Shown: positions 30,101 through 44,943 of the stretch, piece after piece
How positions within the stretch are numbered: the first letter of the stretch is position 1
Layout: every line of letters begins with the position of its first letter
Source: Haliclystus octoradiatus
Taxonomy: Eukaryota; Cnidaria; Staurozoa; Stauromedusae; Haliclystidae
NCBI GenBank assembly: GCA_916610825.1
Contig: OU744450.1
Coordinates: 14,454,489-14,518,488 of the forward strand
Length of the DNA stretch: 64,000 bases
Reading direction: 5' to 3'
Notes under the pieces: model-generated
The model's input: the letters and a program-made list of their open reading frames with translations, nothing else
Database searches by the model: none
What the model was told of the DNA's origin: nothing
Position numbers and translations under genes: made by a program

Positions 30101-33100
30101 TCGAGTGAATGACGTAATTGACTGTCTGCGCACGCGCAGTTGAATCCATAAGGGGGACTGGCGGTCAAATAGACACTTCGTTATGGATAAGAAAATATAT
30201 ATACTTTGCATATAAATCAATCAATCTTTAAAATCCTCCGCTATTCAATACAGAATTTTTACTGAATTGCTTCAAAATTTGCTATCAATTTTTACCACTT
30301 TCATATAAATACCGGTATGTGTTTTGTTTGTTTACATTTGTTTACAAATTTGATAACATTCTGATCCAAATCATTTTCCAATAATAATTTCTGATCAATC
30401 ATTATACAATTCCAACTAAAGATAAGATAATAACACATCTTATTATTTTCCCTTTCATATAAATATATGTGTTTTTGTTTGTTTACGTTTGAAATTCATT
30501 CTGAGAATACACAAGTTATCTTTGCAGTCACAAAACAAAGGATCGTGTTGTTTTGTATTTACGGGACAATAGAAATTCAATCAAGTACGAACTATTTAAT
30601 TAGCGCTTCAGTCTGAGACATGATTGTTGTTGAAAAAGGTAACAGTTTCCATTGGTATTTCTTAACTTAGATGTATTTATTTAAAAAATAAAGCCGGCCA
30701 AGTACCCCTCTAGTTAATGATGAATCTATTGATGTGTGTTTCAATATGTTTCAAGTATATTTCATCTAATACGGCACCGTGAATCCCCGCCTCACATACA
30801 TACACACATACCGGTACGGTACAAATGAAAATAGCCTAAATTTAGAAGTAGATGAATAATATTTGTGAAGTATAATACCTTAAGAACATGATGAGAATGA
30901 TTCTATTCTTCTTCATGCCAACACTTCGCAGAAATCTACAAATGTTAATCTCCAATTAGCAAAATGGCAAGCGTCCATGTCAGTCAGACACGGACCTTAA
31001 ACTTGCTGTAATTTATTTATATTTTGAGTTATAGTGAATATTTTCACTTTATGAGATTCTTTTTGCCACTCTTTATTTGTAAAAAATAATAATTGATCAA
31101 ATTTTGCGTGGATGTTGATGCCCTATTCGAAAATATCTTCCGATGTGTCAGTCAGACACGATAGAATCACCCATTTACCATATAAAGCTTTAAAGGGTCA
31201 GCATTGACCAGCTGCCGTTACAAGCTTAATTTTGAAGCAGGATTAGCGGATTTCAATGTCAATCATGGCTTCAAATTTCAAGTTTCAGACAAAGAAACAA
31301 TACAAACAACAACCACAATGTAAACATACACAAAATATTCTAAACATGTACCGGTAACCCCACCTGTCATTTTTGCCTCTTCAAAGTACACATGGCACCA
31401 ACAAATTTTAACATAGATTCGTATAGCGGAAGTTACATGATTGAGAATGGTGACAATGATTTCATAACTAGGAGACGTATAAGTGGAGATATTTAATGTA
31501 CCTGAATTCGACCAGAAACTGACCCGATCAGATTTCGAATCAGATTCAGATTCACTTTGGGATTAGATTGGCTGACATTTCGTGAAATTTGACATTCGGT
31601 CAGATTTTGAGACTATTTTTATATTGTTTTGCAGTTTTCATTGGTTGTAATAACATTGATTATTAGATTTAATCAAATAATGCCATGGTCATTCTGATGA
31701 TTAAAAACTGTAACTAATAGCAGTACTAGTATTAATCACTTTGATAACAGTCAAATTTCAACAAGAAAAATCTTTTTATCATGCTGCAGAGTATTTTTTT
31801 ATTTTTTGTTGTTGTTGATAATAGTAATGATAGTTAATATTCACTTGAAAACAGTGTGATAATGATTGGCTGATTTTTATTGAGGCTAAAAAAATTCAGA
31901 TCGGATTCGGATTGCATAGGCCTACCGATGGTCAATTTTTGGAAAATCCGATCCGACACACAACTCTAGTTGAAACTACAACTATTTTTGAAATTAAGAA
32001 CCTCTCAATTTATACAATATTAATTTGGCTAGATAAATTAAATCTTGCTATTGTGTTTAATTCAATTGACTTCAAAATATGTTGTTTGTGTTTCTACCCA
32101 ACAGTTTTACAATGAAGAGGAAGCCCAGAAATACACCACAAAGTAAGACTTCTTGATTAGAGCTCACCTGTAGGCTACCTAATAGTTCCCAATTAAATTT
32201 GCAAGTTCTGTAGTCCACATATCAGTATGAGGAATTGAGGATTATAAACTTCATTTCTCTATTTGGTCGCTCTCCCGTGAATACAAAGCGTTTTGCCGCT
32301 GTTTAGATACTCAACACCTTGTTCCATGACATGCATTGATCCAGTATTTTAACACTTTTTGGACAGAAAATCTCCATTGCGATCTAATAAAACCTTTCTA
32401 AACTCTACAATTCACATTCAATTTGAGTCATATATGGCCAACAAGGTGTCCCAAAGATACAGGCATATCTGTTCTAGAAAATGGACAATTTCTGTTTCGC
32501 AAGAAAAAAGTTGCGATTTTTTGAAGTCTAGACTTTTTTTTTCCATAGTGGGCTCTCTTGTCATTTCTCCATGAGTTTCGACTTTCGAAGGAACACTATT
32601 TCTGAAATATGGTAATTTCAGCATTAAATAACTCAGCTTATAAGAGTCCAACTTGAAAAATTATGGTTGCCATTCCTATTTATTTTGCATGTGCTACTCA
32701 ATTCTGAAAAACAAATTTGGTGTCATGTGCAATTTAATGTTATGTAGGTTTATATCATCCAAGATTTTGACATTTTGAACTCTTTGCTTGTCCTCGTAAT
32801 AACTAGGGCCAAGAAAAATTTGTCACATCAAAGCAAATCTAGAAAACAGTTGATCTTTTGCTTGAAAGCAATTCAAATTAGCAGATTAGACAATTTACTA
32901 ATAATCAAACTACTGTATCAAAATCTCAATGGGTAAAAGGTAACTCAGAAATTGACAGTTTTATTGAATGATCAATTCATTTGTTTATTCTTGAAAGATG
33001 CTTGTAATGATTTATTACCTTCTTTGGATGAATCAGCAAAGAGAAGTAGGGGAAGATTTACACTTTGATGTTGAATGTTTGGTGTTCTTTTGTCTGATGC

Positions 33101-36100
33101 CTTATGCGTATCTTATGGCATACCATTGGTTATACTTCAAAGAGCTTAATTAATAAGTAATTGTACAATATAACTTGTATATATTATAGCAGCCAGCTAT
33201 GTGAGGTACATAAATTTAACACTATATATAGGTGATCTTTATATACAGGGATGATTCAATAGAGAATACTATTTTAGACATACCAATAAAAAAAGTAATG
33301 TAGACGGTGTCGCCCTACCGAAGGCACCCGTACCACTCCTCTATTTCTAGATGAGTGGCTTTTTTCGCTGAGAGCAATGATTTTAAACGCTCTTTGTTGA
33401 TCTCAGCCGCGACACTGCAGATCAATTTCAACAGATTTCATGGCAGATAGGTCTCGATTGTCAATGCGCAACGATGCGCCGCAGCTACTCACAATGCAAT
33501 TCCCTCTGGACCATTCCATCCGCCATCCTCAGATGGTACTCATTTGATGTTTCAGATAAAGTCAAGGCTGAGTTGCCCTTAGGGGGATTTGAACCACGGT
33601 CGATCAGATATGATCCGATCTGAAGTTCGGTTGCTCTGCCATCTGAGTTAATCCTCCTAGACATACCGGTACCAATGAGTGACAACTATAGACAGGTGGC
33701 AGATGGATAGAGGTGAGTGTTATAACAGGATTGACTGTATATTAAAATAATGGTATGTAATATTATTCTAATGTTTAGCTCAAGGATTATGGAGATCCAA
33801 TCCAAAATGACAGAACGCGCTCTTGAGCTTCTCAATTTACCCAAAGACGAACCAGCGTTTCTCTTGGATGTAGGGTATGTTGATTCGATTCTGTTTTCTT
33901 CCCTCATTTTCTTTGAATTTGTTTGAGTCTGATTGTTTTAATCTTCATTGCATTACAGGTGTGGATCCGGACTTAGCGGTGATACAATAACAGAACACGG
34001 ACATTACTGGATTGGCTTTGATCTCAGTCAGTCAATGCTTGGTATGATATGTTATCCTTTGTTCATTTCCAACTTCATTGTCTGGAAGGGTTCATAAGTT
34101 TTATAATAAGAAACTGTCATAATTCCTCATTAAAATCAGATTACCAATCTCAATAGCAAGGCCTTTGATGCATTTCATTTATGTCACAAAGTTTGAGCGA
34201 TTTTTATAGGGATTTTTACATTTTAACATATATTTCATGTTATTTCAACAGAGATTGTTTCGGAGGATATTAGCCCACAAACAACCCTATCAACTCAAAC
34301 TTGAACTCAGTATTTTAAACTGGATCTTTCAAGACAAGGTGTGATCATGGAAGTTTTTTTTATAGAGATTGATCAATCTCTATTTTTCATTCAGATATTA
34401 AGGCAAGCTGCCTCTCATCACACGAAAAGAATAGGCTAAATATAAGTTGCCCAGTAATTTAGACTGATTAATTCAAAAACATTAAATCTTGGCATCAAAA
34501 CAGAATTAATGAAAAATGCAAGACTGATTTCAACAAGGCAAGCAATAGATTTTATGATTCATTCTACATGTGATTGATTTTGAATGTCATTATTTCAGAT
34601 GTCGCAGTTGAACGTGAAGTTGAAGGTGATGTTTTTGTGCAGGATGCTGGCCAAGGAATTATGTTTCGCCCGGGCACATTTGATGGCTGTATAAGGTATG
34701 TTCAGTCATAGAAAGTATTTTGATCTTCATTAAACTGCCGTAGTAGTAACATTGCTATATCGATCAGTTCAGATGGCAGAGCACCCATACTCCAAACACT
34801 ATGAGATTTGAAAGTACTGAATTTCAGGAAGTTTAAATTAGTTTAAAGAAGTTTAAATTCACAGCGCGTCATAATAGAATCGCTCAATCAATGTGTCAAT
34901 ACAATGATGTAATCTCTGGTTTGTTTGTGTATCGTTTATTTTCAGCATTTCAGCTCTGCAGTGGTTGTGTAATGCTGATAAAAGCTGGCACAACCCTATA
35001 AAACGCCTTAGGTGTTTCTTTACTTCCCTCTTTAGTTCATTGGTAAGTTTATTATGATTGACTTTACTTTTATTTTATTTCCAACATAAACCCACATTGC
35101 ATTATATTGTTGCTATCTTCTCTTTCGAAGGCACGGGGATGTCGCGCTGTGTTACAATTCTACCCAGATTCTCCAGACCAAGTGAGTGAATCACATACCA
35201 GTAAAATGATTGACATACAATGATTTTCATTACTGGGTTAGATTTGGGTAAAGATGAGATGTTTTATTGGTTTTCTTCAGATAGAACTTATCACATCACA
35301 AGCAATGAGGGCTGGCTTTACAGGTGGTGTTGTTGTTGACTATCCAAACAGTACTAGAGCCAAAAAGTAACCAATACAATTGTTTTTATTCCCTAATTAC
35401 ATTTAAGAACACTTTTGTTACATTTCATACTTGTTTCAATGTTCAAATCAGGATGTTCCTGTGTCTATTTGCTGGAGTGCAGATGGGAACCCTACCAAAG
35501 GTAATATACAAAGATACTATTGTTGGGATCTTTGTTGGGGGAATGTATGTAAGGGTATCAAATCAAATTCCTCTAATATTGAAATCCGATATACAAATTT
35601 TAGGAATCTGAATTTAAAGTTTCAATGTAAAATATGATCTGATACTTCAAATTCAAAATAAACCGGGTTTTGGTTGAGTTGAACTGGAATGTAAGGACAC
35701 CTATATAGTGTATATATCTTATATCTTAAAAAATGTAATCATCAAATTCAATGCTTTGTAAAGATGCTAGAAACATTGAAATTATTATCCCATAAAGAAA
35801 ATACCATTCATGTAGTAAACAGTTTTCGTTTATAAGTAAAACATTTCATTTCTTTGATGAAACCTACCCCTGCAAAAAATTAGTTGAGTTCATGAACTCC
35901 TCATGTACTGCTCATGCACATCTGATAAACAGTTCATGAACGTTAAGTGGCCAAATTATCATGAACAGATCATCCAAATTAGGCCAATAATATTCATGAA
36001 CTGTTTTCACAGGGGTAGCCATGAGATTGATCTTCGGTTGTTTTGATTATAAGTCGAAGCAACATAGTGTTTGGTGATAAATTTTGGCCTCTAAGGAAAC

Positions 36101-38853
36101 GTAACTGACTTGAAAATTATAAATTATTTGATATTTATTGATTTCACAGCTATGATAAGGTGTAGGCAATATTTAATACCAAGATATAATCTCATTTACA
36201 GGGTCTGGGAACAGGAGATGAAGATGAAGAGGCATCAGGAATTGCATATAGTGGCACAAGGTAATAGAACCCATAATATGTGGTGGTTTTAAACTATAAT
36301 TTTTAAAACAGTGACACTATTTGTTTCTATACCATCCAACCTTTTTTCGCGACAAGACTTTATTTTAAAAGTATGCAAATGCATTTCACATGTTTATGGT
36401 ATATTGTTGTGTTAAAGTTTATTATTGACAAGCCTTCGGCTTGCGGCCTGCACCAAGGGCCAGTCAGTCTTCGGCTTCCTCAAAGAGGTCGCTACTCTTC
36501 CTTTAGTAGCCTGCAGTAAACTTGTCAAAGAGAATGTTAATAAAACTAAAGATGTGTGCAGTGTGGACAGCAAGTGAACTGCTGGCACAGAATGGTGACA
36601 CAGTAAATCCTTTCTTCCAACGATGAGTTAATAACAAAGTTAGCTATCAGGGATTATGATAGTTAAAAGAAAACCAGAAGTAACGATTACCATCAGAGTC
36701 CTGTAAGCCCTCAACAGGGTAAAACCACGGATTTGACTGGGAAAAATGACTTCGACAGACTTTACATAAAGCATTCAAACATTTAAATTGTAAAAAACTT
36801 ACCGAGAATTGTGTCTTCTGTTTGTGATGTAAAATTGTTGGATCTGACAGTACCTCTTCTCCTTCTAGGCATATTGAAATACTTTGCACATAAAATGTTT
36901 GCAAAAATAAAACACATGCACGTCTTAATCAGCAAGGTGTGATGGGAGGATCCTTCAATACAATAGAAATTTCTTCAACACAAAAGAAAGAGAACAGAGG
37001 CAACGCAGTTTATTTTCACTTCAAATTACATGATTTCTATTTAATTCCAATTTATGAGCAATTTATTGCATTTTAAGCGGTAAAAATTAGATCTGTAGTT
37101 AGTTGAAGGCCTGTAGATACCCCAGAAACGTATAAGAAGTTTTGAAAGTGCACCGCTGAGAAGGAGTTTGAGTCTCAAGAAACAATGGTGGTTTGGTCAC
37201 CGACATGGTTTGTGTATTATTATAATAAATACATCTCATGATCATTCACTGGTATCCAAACTCAGAACGACAGTCGGAATGACAAGAAGGCTTACTATAG
37301 GAAAATGGTGAAGTCGGAATTATAAATATTTGTATCACCTTTTGCGCAAAATCAATAGAGTTTATTAAGAGTTTTCATTTGTTGAATTTACCTTTTTCTG
37401 TCAAAAATGTGTCAATCATCCTGCGGTCTGGACTACATGCACTTGGTGTTTTACGTACACATCACCTCCATTGTGTGACATGAGTTTGTCAAGTATTGAG
37501 TTGCTACAGAAAAACGTTATTTCAACTACTAAATGGCCTTGTGTCTCATGTGTTTCTCGGTTAAATGAACTTGTCTCAAGCAGGTGTGGGCATAGCTGAC
37601 TTGGACGATGGAAACTTTAGATTCCATTTGATTAGAGCATGTCGAATCAAAAAATTATTTTCACTACTCTTAATCATTTAGTTTCGACTACCCGAGTCTG
37701 AGCTACATTTTTTTGCTGTCATGTGCACTTTAAAAAGCATCTCATGAACTGCAGGGAAACAGGGAAATGCAGTGCCAAATGCATCTTGACGTGATCTCAA
37801 AACGATCAAATCTATTTAAAACTTTATTAACATCCATGTCTGTATCAATGTATATTATTTGGCTTTTGGTGCTTGGTTAGTAACACGGCTAGCGGCTGAT
37901 CATAATCAAGGCTAGGCTACCTTAGACACCAGACATATCATCACCACAATCAAGCACCAGTCACACTGCTATGTCAGTGGAATACCTAATATACTTACCT
38001 AACCTGATCAAGGGGAAGGGAGGGTGTGGACACAATTGATCAGCTCAATTGCAACATCGATTACAGTTCTAGCATTGCAACTGTCATTGTTTGATGTTTC
38101 TGTTGTTGTAATTATCACAGACAAAGATCTGGCCGACCTATTCGTGGACAATCTGTTAAAAAGAGCAAACAATGGATCAAAGACAAAAAAGAGAGACAGA
38201 AACGCCAAGGAAAAAAGTAAGATAATTCTGCAATTTATCATTTCTTGATGGACTTACCTAATCTTCTTTGGTATGAATGATTGAGTTCCTAACACAGCGC
38301 TCAATAGAACAAAGATCACTGGGACCACCAGTTGTAGACATATTTTGAGAAAAGTAATGTGCACACACAACTTTGAAATTGAACAGATCCAAGCATTGAG
38401 GATAAGTATCTTAGATTTGGGTATGCATGTTACATATCTAAACATATTCTAATCAATATAGCATCCCAAATATGATGTCTTTAGTCAAGTGAGATATTTG
38501 AAAAAGTTCAAAATGCTTACAAAAAGAAAACTTTGGTCACCGACACACATCTATTGTGTAGACCCATCCTTGGATATGTCTCTTAGATATGCTCCTTCTG
38601 TTAAGTTGCAAACGCTACCAACTAACCAACGTTTGTATCCACATTCTAAATCCTTGTCAATGCTTCTTCTTCAATGACATGCTTACACTGGATGTGAATT
38701 TGAATTTGAATTTGTTTGCTAACACCTTTACATGTTGAATGTTGATGAATGATTGTAATCTATGATCATGATCAGAATGTTTGTTTCGTATCGTGTTTCA
38801 GAGTCAAGGAAGATTCAAAGTATAGTGGAAGGAAAAGGAAAGTAAAATTCTGA
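27117..38853 (+). CDS. BUD23: 18S rRNA (guanine-N7)-methyltransferase BUD23
   Basis: Twelve exons: 27117–27158, 32105–32142, 33779–33874, 33959–34041, 34599–34695, 34946–35042, 35131–35181, 35281–35366, 35452–35500, 36202–36260, 38121–38216, 38802–38853. They total 846 bases, 281 aa plus stop, the same length as human BUD23 (WBSCR22). The enzyme, with its TRMT112 partner, methylates one guanine of 18S rRNA during small-subunit maturation. Visible marks are [14 protein letters not shown] at the start, [14 protein letters not shown] motif I LDVGCGSG (residues 56–63), [37 protein letters not shown] and [10 protein letters not shown] basic tail (233–281) ends [10 protein letters not shown]. Introns 1 and 2 together hold over 6 kb of repeats, including a SINE and a Penelope-like palindrome. 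Confidence 0.97.
28155..28608. repeat. Long palindrome with Penelope-like tail motif
   Basis: The left arm, 28155–28373, is mirrored by 28385–28608 with very few differences, around a loop of about 11 bases. Each arm read outwards has CTGAAGATGATTTTAGATTA then AATCGAAACTG, the box-stem-GAAA order of Penelope-like ends. The helix after GAAA does not close well, so cleavage is doubtful. It lies in BUD23 intron 1. Confidence 0.75.
29060..30085. other. Intron 1 stretch with short telomere-like runs
   Basis: GGTTAGGATTAGGGTTAG occurs at about 29064–29081, and AACCTAACCCTAACCCT at about 30064–30080. These are two to three TTAGGG-like units in opposite orientation. Nothing coding was recognised between them. 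Confidence 0.4.
31380..31966. repeat. Mixed repeat remnants in BUD23 intron 1
   Basis: 31385–31500 resembles 41575–41681 (AAAGT.CACATG.CACCAA... and GTATAAGTGGAGATAT). 31510–31966 carries GATCGGATTCGGATT and ends CCGATCCGACACACAACTC, as in the element at 57660. Both are old copies without coding. Confidence 0.5.
33285..33657 (-). mobile_element. tRNA-derived SINE copy 2
   Basis: Same family and orientation as the copy at 12671. The head near 33650 carries the A and B boxes. Flanked by a 10-bp duplication TAGACATACC (33275–33284 and 33658–33667). It lies in BUD23 intron 2. Confidence 0.85.
35864..36018. repeat. TTCATGAA-palindrome MITE, complete
   Basis: Bounded by CTACCCCTGCAAAAAA and TTTTCACAGGGGTAG, an inverted end pair, with TTCATGAAC palindromes inside. 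It lies in BUD23 intron 9. Confidence 0.8.
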
Positions 38854-40316
38854 GATGAAACTTTGTTCAGATCAAGGGATATTTTCAACAGAAGACAGTC
38901 AATTTCATCAAAGGTTATCTTTTTGATAAAATTTATTATCATTTTGGAGTATTTTATGCAGAAAGTAAACAAACTAGCTATCTCGTACCATCCAACATTT
39001 GTAAATAGAAATATTCTCTGCATGTATGGATTAATGACAAATATTTTATTTATGTGCAATTTAATAAGCTGCAATTGATCACTGTTGTCATATTATGGAA
39101 AAATCATAAATAAGATTTAAATTTTTAATATGTTCAATCAAACTTTGGATTGTTTTTTTGTTATAAAACTTTGTTATAAAAGGACCAGTGCTAGTATCAA
39201 TCATCATATACTATTAAACAATTGGCGCACAGTTTCCTACCTATGAGCTATTGATCTTTGGCACACGGGAGGGCACGGGAGGAGAAAACGAGAAGGCACC
39301 AGAAAATCACTATCCGCGAGGCGAGTGATTTTCGCCTTTGAGTTTTCTCCTCAAGTGCACCAAATATCAATAACTCATAGGAAACTGTGTGCCAATTGCT
39401 TTCTATTATATGTAGCACAACTTTGACAAGCATTTACATGACTTTCTTGCTCATAAAGTGTTTTTGAAAACTCCTGATCAAATTGGAAATTCTCATTTGT
39501 GATATCAAGTTCGAATTGTAATTGTGATTGTGTTTTCGAACCTAGTTTGCTATGGTAATTTGGCGTCAAACTCTACACCAATCAGATTGATTGAATCCTT
39601 TTTGTTATAATACAAACGACCTTTCTTTATTATTTATTCCCAACTCCAGCAGAGCAAAAAGTGAGAAGTACATGAAAGAATCCGAACTTGATTGGATTGG
39701 ATCGGATTCGCATTGATATTTATAGTGGCCTTGATTGACTCAAGTTATTTTGAATTTACTAAATATTTTCTCTTTGTAGTAATTGATGTTTTCTAGCTTC
39801 CTCTCAACTGAAAATAAAGTTTATTGATGTAACTACTCATTGTTAGTCATCAGTACATCATTCATCAAAAATTCAAAATTAATGTCTCATGGTCTCCTCC
39901 ACAGTACAGTGATATGCATTATGCGGCTTATGCCATATTTAGTCATTTACTATTGTTGTTGTATGAGTGTTTATGAGTGTGGTAGTTCTTGTATTATTTT
40001 GCGACAAGATAATATAATGAGAATAATCCAACTAAATTGTATCAAGAGGGCTCTGATCACAAGCGTTCAAATTGCCAAGGAAAACGTGCTGTTTGAGATT
40101 CCAGGAGTGTTTTCTCATACCCTCTTGGCTTTAATGAGTGAATGGGTGGTGTTTATGAAATAAAACATGAACAATTTTAATTTTGTTTGATTGTCCAATT
40201 GTCATTAAATTAAGATAATGTGATATATATGTATTATATACGAAGAATAGACAATGAGATATCTAGAAGCCATAAAATAGTTCTCTATGCAGTCAAATCA
40301 CAAGCTAGTAATTATG
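38854..40316. other. Intergenic, BUD23–HSD17B4 convergent ends
   Basis: Holds both 3' UTRs and one fold-back element (39219–39398). ATAAATAAG near 39107 could serve BUD23 polyadenylation. No other gene was seen. Confidence 0.5.
39219..39398. repeat. Fold-back MITE
   Basis: CAATTGGCGCACAGTTTCCT at the left is mirrored by AGGAAACTGTGTGCCAATTG at the right, with further pairing (GAGCTATTGAT/ATCAATAACTC) and an inner GCGAGGCGAGTG-type core. No coding. Confidence 0.8.
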
Positions 40317-43300
40317 TTATAATTTTGAGTATTGTCTGAATAATTGTCCAATTTTCATCAATAACATGACATTTCCTTTTGCCTTGAGTTTACCAGATGC
40401 AAATGCCTGCTGTGGATTCAGTTGGTTCAAAGCCACTTTAATCAGGTCCTCATCATCCATGGTAACGATTGCATCAGCTTTCGTTTTTGATTTACCCTGA
40501 TGGACGACTGGCGGGGAAGATTTGAAATCAAGAGTCCAAACATCTAGAAATCAGATAAAATAGCTAAGCATTAAAACCCCAAGTGCTCGTATGATGGATG
40601 AGAGATTAGCTTCTATTAAAAACAACAAAACACTTCAAACAGTTGCAAATTCCTACCAAAAGGGAGGAAAACCCTTGAAAACTTATTAAAACAAGAGATT
40701 AGCTAGATTGATGTTTTCTTTGTTTTGGAACTGATTGGAAAAGAGGAATTCTGCTGATCAGAGGAAATTTCTCATGCCAGTTTCAAGGAACTTTATCATG
40801 CCTGCCATATCATTAATATTCTCGGTATGTTGTGAAATTGGTATTGAATGCCAAGTTGGCACTGAACAAATGTAGAAACAGAGAAACAGACAATAATTTG
40901 TGCCTCATAATCTACAGATTATTTGATTGGTAAGTAGGCTTACCTGCTAATGTTCCATTCTTGGTGATATTCCATTGAAAAATTGCTTTAACCTTCTTGA
41001 TCAAACTAGGATCTGATCTCAGGCGTTGGTCTAGTTCTTCAAAGAAGACACTGCTTTTGATGGTTGCTTCTGATTGTTGAAGCTATAATACAACCGTAAT
41101 TACAAGGTCAATATACAAGAACACAATCTGAGTGGCCTACTCTACTTTCCATAAAATAATAACTAAATAAGAAATAGTGTCTACTGCTCACTGACCTTAT
41201 CAACAGGGCTTGCAGTTGGTTGTTTGGGTATATCTAGCTCAACATATCCACCACTCAATACCTCAATACCACTTTCTTTCACTTGGGTTGAAAAATGAAC
41301 ACATGTCCCTTCTCGCCACATTTGAGTTACTAATGTCTGGCCTGGTAAGACTGGCTTCATAAACCGTGTCTTTATTTTCTTGAAACAATTTGGATTTCCT
41401 GGTGCATACTTGGATAGGACATGACGAGCAGAATAACCCAATGAACAAAGGCCATGAAGAATTGGACGTGAAAAACCTTATAAAAATAATAACAATAACA
41501 ACAACACTAAATACAAGTTTGGAATGAATAAAGTAAAATATTTAATTTCATAATACTGGCGTAAAATTAAAGTGCACATGACACCAAAAGATGTTAACAC
41601 AGATTTGGGCTGAAGTTAAATCAGGAAGATTGATGACAATGATTTTCTTAATCAATTTGGACTCGTATAAGTGGAGATATGCAGTGTTGTAAATACTCGT
41701 TACTAAAGTAACGCGTTACTCGTTACTCGTTACTTTTGGAGTAATTTTAGGAGTAATTAGTTACTTTTTTGAGAAAAGTAACAAGTAATCTAATTGATTA
41801 CTTTTTGAAGTAACGAGTATTATTTGAGAGAAAGTAATTGACGTTACTTTTCAAATTACTTTTATGATTACAAAATATTTGCTTTGTTGTCTTGTGATAA
41901 TTTTCACTGGCGCTGCTGTCACTAAGTTCCGCTTTTTATTGTTCTGTCTGCGATGTAATCTCACATTATTTGCAGCTTTCACGAGAGCTATTCAAACCAG
42001 GTGAATTGTGTGATATATTACCAATAAACCCTATCCCATAACCTATTCTTCTCTGTTCTGTTGATCAATAGATTCCATAGTTTTTCACTTTTTATTTGAG
42101 TGAGTTTCGAATATTGAAAAGATGATGTAAAATTTATGGCTATATGAATAGATTGATAAGACAAAAATAAACCATTTTGATAAATCAAATGAAACCATTT
42201 ATTTGTCAACTTTATTAAAAAGTTTTCAACGTCAATTTATCTTCTGCTGAAGTCACCAGTATTAAATAAATATTATCAAATCGATCGTTCCCCTTCGTAA
42301 AAAAACAAGATGGCCGCCATGATTGTCAAAACGAGACATGTCTTTATCGAAAGGGAGGCAATATCTTTTGTTTCACAAGTTAAAGTAATCATGAAGTAAT
42401 TAGTAATTAATTACTTTTTTTGGTAAAGTAATTAGTAATTGTAATCAATTACTTTTTAGGCTGAAGTAATTAGTAATGTAATTAGTTACTTTTGAGGAAA
42501 AGTAATTTGTAATGTAATTTATTACTTTTCAAAAGTAATTCTCACATCACTGGAGATATGTAATGTTAAAACTACGGTATTTTCGATAATTCATTTTTCA
42601 AAACTCAGAACGACAGTCGCAGTTGGGACAATAAGAGGGCTTACTATAAGAATTAAACTCAGGAAACAAATCAAATATTCCACATTCGTAGTGCTTCACA
42701 TTGGAAATCAAGCAAGTGCGGGATTAAATATGAATTTTGCAAGAACACTAATGCCTGAATCATATTGCATCAAGCCACTGGAGTCACATCCCATTTCTGT
42801 TAAATATAAATTCAATGTGAATGTTGCAGTGATCTGATCAATTGTATAATGAATCAACAACAAAAGTGTCTCCCCTGATTCAAAGTTGCTCTGGGGGAGT
42901 ATTACAAGTCTATGTATAAAAATACTTTAATATGCAATACATTAAATTTGTACATCTAAGTTTGGAGTAGGCTATTAATGTGTGCTCTGATACCTGTTTT
43001 AAATAATTACACGCCCTGCAACAATTCAATGCATTTAGTACAAATTTTCAACTAAAGAAAAAAGTGTTATGTTGGCACAGTTGCACATTTCAATTCAAAT
43101 TTTAATTCAGTTTACTAGCAATGGGTAATGTCATCCCGCCATATGAAAGCCTAACAGTTGTTACAATTGTTAATTAATATGCCAATCAGAGGATATGAAA
43201 ATTGAGCACAACATCAGTTCAGTTATAATCAAATTATTTATCATCAATTAGAAATGATTGAATGTGAATATAAGCATCATAAATAAACCAAAATTCAGTT

Positions 43301-44883
43301 AGGAAATAATATCTTACCACCAAGAGCAGCGAAATCAGGGTCAATGTGTAGTGGATTATTGTCACCATTTAAACGATACAGAGCAGCTTGACTAGTAGAA
43401 ACAACTTCTTCAACAGTGACATCAGGTTTTCTATTTGGTTTGCTCACAATTGGTTTATCCTTATCACTCCTTTGTTTTCCTCCAAAATTACCAGAGCCTC
43501 GCAAATAGATTGAGAATTGATTGTGGCAGAGCAGGACACCATTGCTATCTTTAGTATAAATATCAGCAATAACTAAAGCCCCTTTGCCTTTGTCGCATAC
43601 ATCAGATATTTCACCTGAAAGTGTCAGTGTCCCTTCTGTTGGCATCGGCTTAAACCATTCAATGTATTGTTCACCATGCAACAGCTTAAAATTAAAAATA
43701 ATACAGGTATATTTACAATGGTAACTACAACGCAAAAAGTATTTAGGGCAAAATATATTCTTGTCCCCTATATTTTGGTAAAGAATCTGTCTTTAAATAT
43801 TTGTACACTAATAAGTCTAGTACTACCAATCATGCATTTGTATAACTCCATTTCTCAGTAGATTATCAAATGGCACTTCACAATATGAAGACACTTATCG
43901 CTAAGCCACCATACACACTGGGAAGCCAGTAGTGAATTTATTAGCAAATCTAGTTAGTAAAGCGCATTTTCAAGCTTCCAATTTTGGTGAGCAGTTTACG
44001 CTAGAATGAAGTGTTACTCTATGTAATTAAACAATAGAATATTTTATACCAAAAATCTTTCCGTTCCTAATTTCATAATCAAAACATGAAAACTACAACC
44101 GACTAGTAAATAGCTAAATAAATGTCTGTCAATCATCGAAAGCCCACTTTCCAAAAGCCCATAGACTCTACAAGATTTTTAACAGAAATAATGTCAAGGT
44201 ATCTTACAGCTGCATGGCCAATGTCCAAACTATAATTAGAAGCGATAACAATGAAGTCCTAAGTAACAATAGCAGCATTAAACCTAAAAAGACTTGCAAC
44301 TGCCGAAACAAAGACAATTGCCCATTGGATAACAAGTGCCTATCCTCAAGTCTCATTTACAAGGCCAACGTCACAACGGCACAGGACAGCATAGGTCAAA
44401 ACTACATCGGTTTAACTGAATGCACCTTTTAAAGAGAAACATGCCAATTACAAAATAAAATGGTCAATACTAGCCACATCGGCTGCCTACAGGAATAAAA
44501 CTAAAAAATGTAATCTATGTTTAACAGAGAAATTCCACATCATTTATTATAAACATGACAATTTATTATATATATTAGATATTATCTAATAGCAAAAAAT
44601 AGTGGTCAATATCATTTGAGTTGACAGAGCTAAATATAATAAAAGGAGTCAAAGACTACACATTCATAATTGTTACTAATAGTTTCATGCTTGCACAATC
44701 ATCAGATAAATAAACTAAATCTTTAGAATATTTGTCTGATGATTGCGTAAGCATGAAACTATTAGTAGCAATTATAAATGTGTAGTACTTGACTCCTTTT
44801 ATTACATATATATATATATATATATATACATAAGGCACTATCACATCTGACGATAGATAAATCTATCTTTATTATTATATTAT

Positions 44884-44943
<60 letters not shown>

